Source: Pseudomonas beijingensis (GTDB lineage: Bacteria > Pseudomonadota > Gammaproteobacteria > Pseudomonadales > Pseudomonadaceae). Taken from it: DNA of 64,000 nt. This document shows positions 17,955 through 25,639 of this stretch, piece by piece (position 1 is the first letter of the stretch; each line of letters opens with the position of its first letter). A model generated the notes under the pieces. It made no database searches, was not told where the DNA came from, and saw nothing but the letters and a program-made list of their open reading frames with translations. The position numbers were made by a program, and so were the translations under genes. The stretch lies in the NCBI RefSeq assembly GCF_030687295.1, contig NZ_CP117425.1, forward strand, positions 5,894,001 to 5,958,000, given 5' to 3'.

Positions 17955-18045
17955 TGTGGGAGCGAGCTTGCTCGCGATGAGGGACTGGCAGTCGCCTTCA
18001 TCGTTAACTGACAGACCGCTATCGCGAGCAAGCTCGCTCCCACAG
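17955..18045. repeat. BIME (inverted REP pair)
   Basis: Direct REP (GTGGGAGCGAGCTTGCTCGC) and inverted REP (ATCGCGAGCAAGCTCGCTCC) about 40 bp apart, downstream of the GNAT gene and next to DnaA-box unit 4. Confidence 0.92.
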
Positions 18046-18071
18046 GGTTTCTGGTGAAGCCGCCATGGCGA

Positions 18072-18638
18072 TCAAGGCCGATGCATGAGGTACGCCTCCC
18101 CCGTCACCCGAATCAGTGGATGCGGGACAACCCGACAGGTTTTGACGATGCCAAAGCCATGGCGTTCATAAAAACGCCGGGCGCCGGTATTCGCGGCGTA
18201 ATCGATTAGGCTCAAGCCATTGAGCGCCGGCTGATCGGCACGCTGTTGCGCCAGCTCGAGAAAGCGCACGCCGAGCCCCTTGTTACGCCAGCCTTCATGC
18301 AGGGCCAGGCTTGAGATATAGAGGGTGTCGGGCACTTCCATGTCGGCGTAGGGCGCCAGGACCGGATCGGTCACCGGCGCCGCCAGCGGATCCTCACGGG
18401 TCACATAACAGTGCATCATGCCGACGACACGGCCATCGACCTGGGCGACAAAACAGTTCTGGTAGGAAAAATCGACATTCTCTCGGGCATAACGAGCGGC
18501 CCCCACTTCCAGAAGGTCCTGCCCTGGCTCTGCCAATTGGCTCCAGATGTAATCCGACGCACCCTCTGAGGAAATCCGGAACAGACGGGCGATCTCCCGT
18601 GCATCCGTGGGCAAGGCCGGGCGAAATTCAACTTCCAT
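18072..18638 (-). CDS. GNAT family N-acetyltransferase
   Basis: 188-residue acetyl-CoA-dependent acyltransferase. The acetyl-CoA loop is GWRNKGLGVRFLELA (Q/R-x-x-G-x-G/A type) after the strand LYISSLALHE, and the C-terminal ARRFYERHGF motif is typical. The substrate is unknown. It is flanked by DnaA-box repeat units 4 and 5, so it is embedded in the array, and no operon partner is evident. The ATG at 18638 is the most likely start. Confidence 0.88.
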   Translation of the reverse strand: MEVEFRPALPTDAREIARLFRISSEGASDYIWSQLAEPGQDLLEVGAARYARENVDFSYQNCFVAQVDGRVVGMMHCYVTREDPLAAPVTDPVLAPYADMEVPDTLYISSLALHEGWRNKGLGVRFLELAQQRADQPALNGLSLIDYAANTGARRFYERHGFGIVKTCRVVPHPLIRVTGEAYLMHRP

Positions 18639-18664
18639 TGATGGGCTCCAATTGGCTGACAGCG

Positions 18665-18780
18665 GTCGTTTTTTAAGCGCAGGCCTGGACGACCCGGTTG
18701 GCGCCGTGTGCGACGAGTGTCGAACAGGTTATCCACAGAGAGGCCCACAGGGATTGTGGGTAACACGCATCTCCTCAGGA
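18665..18780 (+). repeat. DnaA-box repeat unit 5 (distal copy)
   Basis: TTATCCACA at 18729-18737 preceded by GTCGAACAGG, with partner TGTGGGTAA at 18755-18763 (17-bp spacing). The arm TTTTTTAAGCGCAGGCCTGGA resembles that of unit 4. It lies 867 bp from unit 4 with the GNAT gene between them. Confidence 0.8.
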
Positions 18781-18787
18781 GCTAGCC

Positions 18788-18812
18788 TTGTGGGAGCAAA
18801 GCTTGCTCCCAA
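18788..18812. repeat. Single compact REP element
   Basis: CTTGTGGGAGCAAAGCTTGC followed by TCCCAAGG: a REP arm with its own inverted half, just past the etfB stop. Confidence 0.8.
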
Positions 18813-18835
18813 GGGGTCATGCGGTGAGTCCGGGC

Positions 18836-19605
18836 TCAGCGAACCACCCCTTCCTCCACCAACAACTTGAGGATCGCCTCGGCGCCCGCCTCCGGGCTCA
18901 CGCCCTTGAGCACTTGCCCGCCTCCGCCGCTGGCCTTGGCCGTGGCGGCTTTCATGCGGTCAGCGCCGCTCTTGGCCTTGATCACTTTCAGGCGCTTGGC
19001 GTGGCTTGGCCGGTTTGCAGGGTCGCCACCGCCAGCAAGGTGTCGTCGATCACTTCGACTTCCTCGGCATGCAGCGCCCCGCGCCGAGCCGGGCCGTAGG
19101 CGCTTTGCCGAGGTTTTGGCGCAGCGTTATCCACAGTGGCCAGGAACGGCAGGCGCACTTTGAGACGGCGCCGTTGGCCGCGGGGCAAGGCTTGCAGCAC
19201 CAGGGCCACGCCGTTGTCGATGGACTCGACCTGGGCCAACCCCACCACCAACGGCCAACCGAGGTTTTCCGCCAGCAAAAAGGGCAGCATGCCCGAACCT
19301 TCACCGGTTTCCGCCTGGCTGCCGGTGAGCACCACTTGGGCGCCAGCGTCCCGCAGGTAATCGGTCAGGGCTGGCAGGGCATCGGCCCCGTCGGGATTTT
19401 CCAGGACGTGGAGTTCGTCCAGGCCCATGCCCAGGTAGGCGCGCAGCGCCGGTTCGGCCACGTCGCCGGCGTGCAGCACTTGCAGGTCGTTGCCGGCCAG
19501 TTGCAGGCCCAGTTCCACGGCCCGGGCGTCCTGTTCGGCACGGCGGGGCCGACCGGAGGTGGGGTGAGCGCCGATGGACACCAGGCTGATCACTTGAGTA
19601 CTCAT
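18836..19605 (-). pseudogene. etfB: ETF beta-like subunit of dimethylglycine dehydrogenase system, frameshifted
   Basis: Electron-transfer flavoprotein beta-type subunit serving the DgcAB system, as in the homologous P. aeruginosa cluster. The frame from ATG 19605 (AAGGA upstream) gives MSTQVISLVSIGAHPTSGRP, the signature region TGSQAETGEGSGMLPFLLAENLG, and ends prematurely at 18988 after LQTGQATPSA. The next frame then continues the family C-terminus without interruption: AKRLKVIKAKSGADRMKAAT through ILKLLVEEGVVR, stopping at 18836. Total length is 770 nt, one base short of 257 codons, so a single missing base near 18996-19020 explains it. This may be real or a sequencing error; gene content is otherwise intact. 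It contains a DnaA box at 19127-19135 (codons for VDN). Confidence 0.85.
19127..19135 (+). other. DnaA box inside etfB
   Basis: Perfect TTATCCACA on the + strand, encoding Val-Asp-Asn on the coding strand. It is not part of the 35-bp dyad unit. Confidence 0.5.
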
Positions 19606-19620
19606 GATTGAATCCTTAGC

Positions 19621-20841
19621 TTAAGCCGCATCGCGCTTGGCTTCGTTGCGGTAAGCCTCTACCGCCGCGATCAAGGCCTGGAGAATCGCCGCGCTGTCAC
19701 CGATCACCGACAGGTCCGCCCGTTTGATCATGTCGCAGCCCGGGTCGAGGTTGATCGCCACCACCTTGTCGCAAGCGCCAATGCCTTGCAGGTGCTGGAT
19801 CGCCCCGGAAATCCCCACGGCCACGTAGACCCGCGCCGTGACCCAGGTGCCGGACGCACCGACCTGGCGATCGCGGGCCATGAAGCCGTCGTCCACCGCC
19901 ACCCGCGAAGCGCCTTCGGTGGCGCCCAGGGCCGCGGCAGTCTGGTGGAACAGCGCCCAGTCCTTGACCCCGTTGCCGCCGGAGAAAATGAATTCGGCCT
20001 CGGCCATCGGGATCGCGCCCGGGTCCACCGCCACCGCGCCAAGATCTTCGATACGCGACAAGCTGCGGGCCACGCTTGTGGATAACTCCACCGGCAAGGC
20101 TTCGTGGCGGGTTTCGCTGACCGGTTCGGCGCATTCGGCCGCCGCCAGGATCAAGCGCGCCAGCGGTCGGGCCAAGTCTTGCAGGCCCGCACCGGCGCGG
20201 CCGATGCACTCCTCGCCTTTGACCTGCCAGACCCGCGTGGCTGGGCGTTCGCCCAGGGCTGCGGCAAAGCGTCGGCCCAGTTCGCCGCCACCGGTGCGGC
20301 TGTCGGGCAGTAGCCAATGGCGTGGGTTGAACTGGTTATCCACAGCCCGCAGGCCCTGCACCCGTTGTTCCGGTGCATAACCGCTGAATGCCTCGCCCTC
20401 AAGCACCAGCAAGCGGTCGACGCCCGCCGTGGCGAAGGCACTTTCCTTGTGCTCGCCGAACACCACGGCCAGCACCGCGCCGTCGCTGCCGGCCAACTGA
20501 TGGGCCAGGCCCAGCAGGTCGCGGTCGTGGCTGCTGAGGCGGCCACCGACCATGTCCGGAACGACGCAGATATGGAACGCCGGTTGCGGCACTTGATGCA
20601 GCGGCAATTGCACTTCAACGGCAGCGGTGCGTTTGCTCGCGCCACCCTGCTGGGCACCGCTGCGATCAATCCGTTTGATGCCGTTGGGGCCAATGAAGCC
20701 GATGCCATGGACGTTCTTGCGGATGATGCCGTTGGGCCCCATCCAGCTGTGCTGTACCGGTTGCATGGCCGCGTGCAGCGGGTGCAGACGGTTGCGGGCG
20801 ATCCACTCGGCGCGAGGGTCGCGGCGGATGATGTCGCTCAT
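19621..20841 (-). CDS. etfA: ETF alpha-like subunit for dimethylglycine dehydrogenase
   Basis: 406-residue electron-transfer flavoprotein alpha subunit. The FAD-binding C-terminal domain is clear: GGNGVKDWALFHQTAAALGA, ASRVAVDDGFMARDRQVGAS, AVGISGAIQHLQG, ACDKVVAINLDPGCDMIKRAD. The N-terminal extension (GPNGIIRKNVHGIGFIGPNG) is longer than in standard EtfA, as in the betaine-cluster paralogues. The start overlaps the dgcB stop (TAATG), and etfB follows 15 bp downstream. It probably carries electrons from DgcA/DgcB to the quinone pool. Two perfect DnaA boxes lie inside the coding sequence (20077-20085 and 20336-20344). Confidence 0.93.
   Translation of the reverse strand: MSDIIRRDPRAEWIARNRLHPLHAAMQPVQHSWMGPNGIIRKNVHGIGFIGPNGIKRIDRSGAQQGGASKRTAAVEVQLPLHQVPQPAFHICVVPDMVGGRLSSHDRDLLGLAHQLAGSDGAVLAVVFGEHKESAFATAGVDRLLVLEGEAFSGYAPEQRVQGLRAVDNQFNPRHWLLPDSRTGGGELGRRFAAALGERPATRVWQVKGEECIGRAGAGLQDLARPLARLILAAAECAEPVSETRHEALPVELSTSVARSLSRIEDLGAVAVDPGAIPMAEAEFIFSGGNGVKDWALFHQTAAALGATEGASRVAVDDGFMARDRQVGASGTWVTARVYVAVGISGAIQHLQGIGACDKVVAINLDPGCDMIKRADLSVIGDSAAILQALIAAVEAYRNEAKRDAA
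20077..20085 (-). other. DnaA box inside etfA (reverse)
   Basis: Perfect TGTGGATAA on the + strand, in codons for Glu-Leu-Ser-Thr. Confidence 0.5.
20336..20344 (+). other. DnaA box inside etfA
   Basis: Perfect TTATCCACA on the + strand, in codons for Val-Asp-Asn. Last of the nine boxes between 17191 and 20344. Confidence 0.5.
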
Positions 20842-22790
20842 TAATGCACCTCCGCGGGTTCACGTTTGGCTGGGGTCACGGGCTTGCTCGGGGCCGCGTC
20901 TTCCAGCAGCGCATCGGCCACCAGTTCGGCAATGTCCTTGATCATCGGCCGCGGTTCGACCACGCCTTCGAGCATCGCGGTGCACTGTGGGCAACCCACG
21001 GCCACCAACTCGGCGCCGGTTTCGCGGATGTCTTCCATGCGCATGTCGGGGATCCGCTGCTTGCCTGGAATGTCAGTGATCGGCGCACCACCGCCACCGC
21101 CGCAGCAACGCGAACGGAAACCGGAACGCTGCATCTCCTTGACCTCGATACCCAGGGCACGCAGCACCTGGCGCGGTGCCTCGTATTCGCCGTTGTAGCG
21201 GCCCAGGTAGCACGGGTCGTGATAGGTCACGCTGTCGCCCTTGTGCTGGCCGAGGTTCAGCGCACCGGCGTCGATGATCTCTGCCATGTAGGTGCTGTGG
21301 TGCTGCACCAGGTAGTTGCCATCGAAGGCGCCGTATTCGTTTTTCAGCACGTGGAAGCTGTGGGGGTCACAGGTGACGATGCGGTTGAAGCTGTATTTGG
21401 CCAGGGTCTGGATGTTGCGTTTGGCCAGCAGTTGGAAGGTCGCTTCGTCACCCAGGCGCCGGGCCACGTCGCCGCTGTCGCGTTCTTCGAGGCCGAGCAC
21501 GGCAAAGTCGATCTTCGCCGCCTTGAGCACTTTGACGAAGGCGCGCAAGGTGCGCTGGTTGCGCATGTCGAAGGCACCGTCGCCGACCCAGAACAGCACG
21601 TCGGTGGATTTCTTCTCGCTGAGCAGATTGAGGTTCAGGTCCGCCGCCCAGTTCATCCGCCCACCCGGGGCGAAGCCGCCAGGGTTGTCGGTGGCGATGA
21701 GGTTTTCCAAGACCTCGGCGCCCTTGTTCGGCGTCGCGCCTTTTTCCAGGGTCAGGTGGCGGCGCATGTCGACGATGGCATCGACGTGCTCGATCATCAT
21801 CGGGCATTCCTCGACGCACGCCCGGCAGGTGGTGCAGGACCACAAGGTCTCGGCGTCCACCAGGCCGTTGACGATCGGCTGGTGCGGGTTGCCGCCGTGT
21901 TCGCCCACCGGTTTACCCGGATACGGGCTGCCGGCGAATTTCGCATCGGTGCCGCCGGCCAGGCCGACGACCATGTCCTGGATGAGTTTTTTCGGGTTTA
22001 ACGGCTGGCCGGCAGCGAACGCCGGGCAGGCCGCTTCGCACTTGCCGCACTGCACGCAGGCATCGAAGCCCAGCAGTTGGTTCCAGGTGAAGTCCTTGGG
22101 TTTCTCCACACCCAGCGGCGCGGCGGGATCGTTCAGGTCCAGCGGCTTGAGGCCAGTGGAACGGCCGCCACCAAAGCGCTCGGCACGGCGGTGCCAGGCC
22201 AAGTGCAGGGCACCGGCGAAGGCGTGCTTCATCGGCCCGCCCCAGGTCATGCCGAAGAACAATTCCGACACGCCCCACAACACACCGACACCCAGGACCG
22301 CCGCCACCAGCCAACCGCCGAAGTTCTCCGGCAGGATGCCCGCCACCGGCAAGGTCACCAGGAAGAACGATGCCGAGAAGGCCAGCAGGCTTTTCGGCAG
22401 GCGCATCCACGGGCCCTTGGACAACCGGGCGGGCGGATTGCGCCGACGCAGGTAGACGAAGATCGCACCGACGAACATCACGGCCGACATCAACAGCAAC
22501 GCATAGCCGAGGAAGCGGTTATGCAGGCCAAACCCGTGGACCAGGATCGCCAGCACCACCGACGCCACCGCACCACCGGCCGTGGCCACGTGGGTGTTGG
22601 CAATGTATTTGTCCCGCGCCACCACGTGGTGCAAATCCACCATGTAGCGCTTGGGCATGGCAAAGAGACCGCCGATCAGGTCGACCTTGGCCGGTCGTCC
22701 CCGGCGCCACATGTTCACCCGCCGCAAGGCGCCGAGGACCGCAAGGCCCAGGGCAGCGAACAGCAGGATTGGAAGAAGGGTGTTCAACAT
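20841..22790 (-). CDS. dgcB: Dimethylglycine catabolism iron-sulfur membrane protein
   Basis: 649 residues from ATG 22790 (GGGAG upstream, MLNTLLPILLFAALGLAVLG). An N-terminal membrane domain of several helices (about 1-25, 70-125, 140-180) precedes a soluble half with two 4Fe-4S ferredoxin motifs (CVQCGKCEAACP and CTTCRACVEECP). C-terminal CCG-type domains follow, as in heterodisulfide reductase / glycolate oxidase F subunits (DPCYLGRYNGEYEAPR, SRCCGGGGG, GCPQCTAML). It is expected to pass electrons from DgcA and the ETF into the membrane during dimethylglycine demethylation to sarcosine. It overlaps etfA by 1 bp and lies downstream of dgcA across a REP pair. Confidence 0.93.
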   Translation of the reverse strand: MLNTLLPILLFAALGLAVLGALRRVNMWRRGRPAKVDLIGGLFAMPKRYMVDLHHVVARDKYIANTHVATAGGAVASVVLAILVHGFGLHNRFLGYALLLMSAVMFVGAIFVYLRRRNPPARLSKGPWMRLPKSLLAFSASFFLVTLPVAGILPENFGGWLVAAVLGVGVLWGVSELFFGMTWGGPMKHAFAGALHLAWHRRAERFGGGRSTGLKPLDLNDPAAPLGVEKPKDFTWNQLLGFDACVQCGKCEAACPAFAAGQPLNPKKLIQDMVVGLAGGTDAKFAGSPYPGKPVGEHGGNPHQPIVNGLVDAETLWSCTTCRACVEECPMMIEHVDAIVDMRRHLTLEKGATPNKGAEVLENLIATDNPGGFAPGGRMNWAADLNLNLLSEKKSTDVLFWVGDGAFDMRNQRTLRAFVKVLKAAKIDFAVLGLEERDSGDVARRLGDEATFQLLAKRNIQTLAKYSFNRIVTCDPHSFHVLKNEYGAFDGNYLVQHHSTYMAEIIDAGALNLGQHKGDSVTYHDPCYLGRYNGEYEAPRQVLRALGIEVKEMQRSGFRSRCCGGGGGAPITDIPGKQRIPDMRMEDIRETGAELVAVGCPQCTAMLEGVVEPRPMIKDIAELVADALLEDAAPSKPVTPAKREPAEVH

Positions 22791-22847
22791 AGGTGTTGCT
22801 CCCAAAGACCTCAGGGTCTTGCAGGTCGAGATGCCTTACTCGGTACC

Positions 22848-22938
22848 TGTGGGAGCGAGCTTGCTCGCGATTGCATTCTGTCAGTCCCATTTACATTGAC
22901 TGACCCACCGCTTTCGCGAGCAAGCTCGCTCCCACAGG
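22848..22938. repeat. BIME (inverted REP pair)
   Basis: Direct and inverted REP copies about 45 bp apart, in the dgcA-dgcB gap of the operon. In such positions REP hairpins can stabilise the upstream dgcA transcript (inference). Confidence 0.92.
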
Positions 22939-22953
22939 ATCATGTGCAAGCCG

Positions 22954-25014
22954 TTAGAAATCCTTGCACAACCGCAGGGCGTCGTAGATGGCCGCGTGGG
23001 TATTACGCTGGGCCACGCAGTCGCCGATGCGGAACAGCAGGTAGCCCTCGCTGCTCTGCTCCAGGCATGGCTGGGGCTTGATCGCGAACAGGGCTTCAAC
23101 GTCGATCTGACCCTTGTTGCGCGAACCTTCCTTGAGCGCGTAGTAGATTTCTTCGTCCGGCCGCACGCCGTTTTCCACCACCACCTGGTCCACCACGCGT
23201 TCTTCCTTGGCACCGGTGTATTCGTTCTCCAACACCGCCACCAACTTGTCGCCTTCGCGGTAGACCTTCTCCAGCATCATGTCCCCGGTCATGATCACTT
23301 CCTTGGGGTACATGCTGCGGTAGTAGGTGGGGAACGACGTCCCGCCAATGGCCACGCCCGGCTTGATGTCGTCGGTGACGATCTCGACCTGGCTGCCTTT
23401 GTCGGCGAGGAAGTCGGCCACCGACATGCCGGTGAACTCACAAATGGTGTCGTAGACCAACACGTTCTTGCCCGGCGCAACCTTGCCGTCGAGCACGTCC
23501 CAGCTGCTGACCACCAGCCCTTCGGCGGCGCCCCAGTGCTCGTTCTGCTCCACGTTCGGATGCCCACCGACGGCCAGCACAACCACGTCCGGACGCAGGT
23601 CCATAATGGTCGCCGCGTCTGCCGCCACGCCCAGGCGCAGATCGACTTTCAGCCGCGCCAGCTCCAGCTGGAACCAGCGGGTGATACCGGCGATCTGGTC
23701 CCGTTGCGGAGCTTTCGAGGCGGTGGTGATCTGCCCGCCAATGAATTCCTTCTTCTCGAACAGGGTCACATCGTGGCCACGTTCGGCGGCCACACGTGCC
23801 GCTTCCATCCCGGCCGGGCCGGCACCAACGACGACCACTTTGCGTTTCGGCCCGGTGGACTTCTCGATGATGTGCGGCACGCCCATGTATTCACGGGACG
23901 TCGCGGCGTTCTGGATGCACAGCACGTCCAGGCCTTGGTACTGGCGGTCGATGCAGTAGTTGGCGCCGACGCATTGCTTGATCTGGTCGATCTGGCCCAT
24001 CTTGATCTTGGCGATCAGGTGCGGGTCCGCGATGTGGGCGCGGGTCATGCCGACCATGTCGACGTAACCGCCCTCCAGGATCCGCGTGGCCTGGTTCGGG
24101 TCCTTGATGTTCTGCGCGTGCAGCACCGGGACCTTGACCACTTCCTTGATACCGGCGGCCAAGTGCAGGAACGGCTCCGGTGGATAGCTCATGTTCGGGA
24201 TGACGTTGGCCAGGGTGTTGTGGGTGTCGCAACCCGAGCCCACCACGCCGATGAAATCCAGCATGCCGGTGTCGTCGTAATACTTGGCGATCTGCTTCAT
24301 GTCCTCGTGGGACAAGCCGTCCGGGTGGAACTCGTCGCCGCACAGGCGCATGCCCACGCAGAAATCGTCGCCCACTTCGGCGCGCACGGCCTTCAACACT
24401 TCCAGGCCGAATTTCATGCGGCCTTCGAAGCTGCCGCCCCATTCGTCGGTACGCTTGTTGACCCGCGGGCTCCAGAACTGGTCGATCATGTGTTGGTGCA
24501 CGGCGGACAGCTCGACGCCGTCCAGGCCACCGGCCTTCGCACGCCGTGCCGCCTGGGCGTAGTTGCCGATCACCCGCCAGATTTCTTCCGGTTCGATGGT
24601 CTTGCAGGTCGCACGGTGCACCGGCTCACGCACGCCGGACGGCGACATCAGGGTCGGCCAGTTGAAACCGTCCCAGCGCGAGCGACGGCCCATGTGGGTA
24701 ATCTGGATCATGATCTTGGCGCCATGCTTGTGCATGGCGTCGGCCAGGTTCTGGAAATGCGGGATGATGCGGTCGGTGGACAGGTTCACCGAGCTCCACC
24801 ATTCCTGCGGGCTGTCGATGGCAACCACCGACGAGCCACCGCAGATCGCCAGGCCGATGCCGCCCTTGGCCTTCTCTTCGTAATACTTCACGTACCGGTC
24901 GGTGGTCATGCCGCCGTCGGTGGCGTAGACCTCGGCGTGCGCGGTGCTGAGCACGCGGTTGCGGATGGTCAGCTTGCCGATCTGGATCGGCTGGAACATT
25001 GCTTCAAAAGCCAT
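22954..25014 (-). CDS. dgcA: Dimethylglycine dehydrogenase (TMADH-like flavoprotein)
   Basis: 686 residues of the trimethylamine-dehydrogenase / old-yellow-enzyme type: N-terminal FMN barrel (MAFEAMFQPIQIGKLTIRNRVLSTAHAEVYA), a cluster-binding segment, and a C-terminal dinucleotide domain (KVVVVGAGPAGMEAARVAAERGHDVTLFEK). It removes a methyl from dimethylglycine to give sarcosine. The cluster segment reads CVGANYCIDR ... C: Cys348, Cys354 and Cys366 are present, but residue 351, a 4Fe-4S ligand in trimethylamine dehydrogenase, is Ala. Start ATG 25014 follows GAGGA. Operon: dipeptidase homologue, DUF5943, dgcA, dgcB, etfA, etfB. Confidence 0.94.
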   Translation of the reverse strand: MAFEAMFQPIQIGKLTIRNRVLSTAHAEVYATDGGMTTDRYVKYYEEKAKGGIGLAICGGSSVVAIDSPQEWWSSVNLSTDRIIPHFQNLADAMHKHGAKIMIQITHMGRRSRWDGFNWPTLMSPSGVREPVHRATCKTIEPEEIWRVIGNYAQAARRAKAGGLDGVELSAVHQHMIDQFWSPRVNKRTDEWGGSFEGRMKFGLEVLKAVRAEVGDDFCVGMRLCGDEFHPDGLSHEDMKQIAKYYDDTGMLDFIGVVGSGCDTHNTLANVIPNMSYPPEPFLHLAAGIKEVVKVPVLHAQNIKDPNQATRILEGGYVDMVGMTRAHIADPHLIAKIKMGQIDQIKQCVGANYCIDRQYQGLDVLCIQNAATSREYMGVPHIIEKSTGPKRKVVVVGAGPAGMEAARVAAERGHDVTLFEKKEFIGGQITTASKAPQRDQIAGITRWFQLELARLKVDLRLGVAADAATIMDLRPDVVVLAVGGHPNVEQNEHWGAAEGLVVSSWDVLDGKVAPGKNVLVYDTICEFTGMSVADFLADKGSQVEIVTDDIKPGVAIGGTSFPTYYRSMYPKEVIMTGDMMLEKVYREGDKLVAVLENEYTGAKEERVVDQVVVENGVRPDEEIYYALKEGSRNKGQIDVEALFAIKPQPCLEQSSEGYLLFRIGDCVAQRNTHAAIYDALRLCKDF

Positions 25015-25029
25015 GGTGCGATCCTCGAC

Positions 25030-25560
25030 TTACAACGGCTTGACGATGAACAGGCCGTCGTCGTGGCCTTCTTCGGAACCGCCGTAGACCTGCTCGGCCA
25101 CGGTGCGGATCTTGCTGCCGCGAGCGGCGAGGATCTGGTCCATGGCACCGGCGAACCAGCCAGTGAACATGTAGTCGACCTTGCGTCCGACCTTGCCGTA
25201 CACATAGACAAATGCCGAGTGTTCGAGCTTGACGCTGGCGGTGCCTTTGTCCAGGTCGATGTCCTGGATCTTGAACAGGCCCCAGCCACGCTGGGACAGG
25301 CGCTTCATGTAGTGCTCGAACACCGCGACGCCTTCCAGGCCATGGCATTCGGCTTCTTTTTCACACCAGTGCCAGGCGGATTTGTAGCCGGCCTTGTAGA
25401 GAATCTCGGCGTAGGCGTCGGCGCCCAGCACTTCTTCGATGCCCATGTGGTTGTTGACGAAGAAGTGACGCGGTACGTACAGCATTGGCAGGGCGTCGGA
25501 CGTCCAGATACCGGTTTCGCTGTCGACTTCGATAGGCAGTTGCGGGGCGATTTTGGCCAT
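25030..25560 (-). CDS. DUF5943 protein of the dimethylglycine operon
   Basis: 176 residues, no signal peptide or membrane segment. It resembles the DUF5943 family found next to dgcA in Pseudomonas; the biochemical role is unknown. The C-terminal half (GWGLFKIQDIDLDKGTASVKLEHSAFVYVYGKVGRKVDYMF) looks like a small ligand-binding alpha/beta domain of the V4R kind, suggesting sensing or assembly (inference). It lies 15 bp upstream of dgcA with GGAGT before its own start, so it is co-transcribed with dgcA. Confidence 0.82.
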   Translation of the reverse strand: MAKIAPQLPIEVDSETGIWTSDALPMLYVPRHFFVNNHMGIEEVLGADAYAEILYKAGYKSAWHWCEKEAECHGLEGVAVFEHYMKRLSQRGWGLFKIQDIDLDKGTASVKLEHSAFVYVYGKVGRKVDYMFTGWFAGAMDQILAARGSKIRTVAEQVYGGSEEGHDDGLFIVKPL

Positions 25561-25639
25561 GAAAACTTGACTCCGGAAATTCGTGGTATTGCCTGCGGCG
25601 CAGAGGGCCGCAGGTAGAGGATTAGCGATGCGGCGGCGG

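Larger units (their letters stand above)
16918..18071. other. Long gene-poor region with DnaA-box repeat array
   Basis: 1154 bp with no convincing gene. The first 270 bp holds nothing I recognise apart from a reverse DnaA box at 17191-17199. From 17290 to about 17930 it is made of repeat units each containing a perfect TTATCCACA (listed separately), with AT-rich stretches between units, such as 17625-17655, which carries three GATC sites in a palindromic context. It ends with a REP pair before the GNAT gene. Confidence 0.85.

Noticed and set aside
17191..20344. Chromosomal origin oriC
   Set aside because: Despite the DnaA boxes, dnaA, dnaN, rpmH and gyrB are absent, and several boxes lie inside metabolic genes; a titration or regulatory locus fits better.
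22942..25617. 891-codon open frame on the + strand
   Set aside because: Antisense of dgcA and the DUF5943 gene; no recognisable motif.
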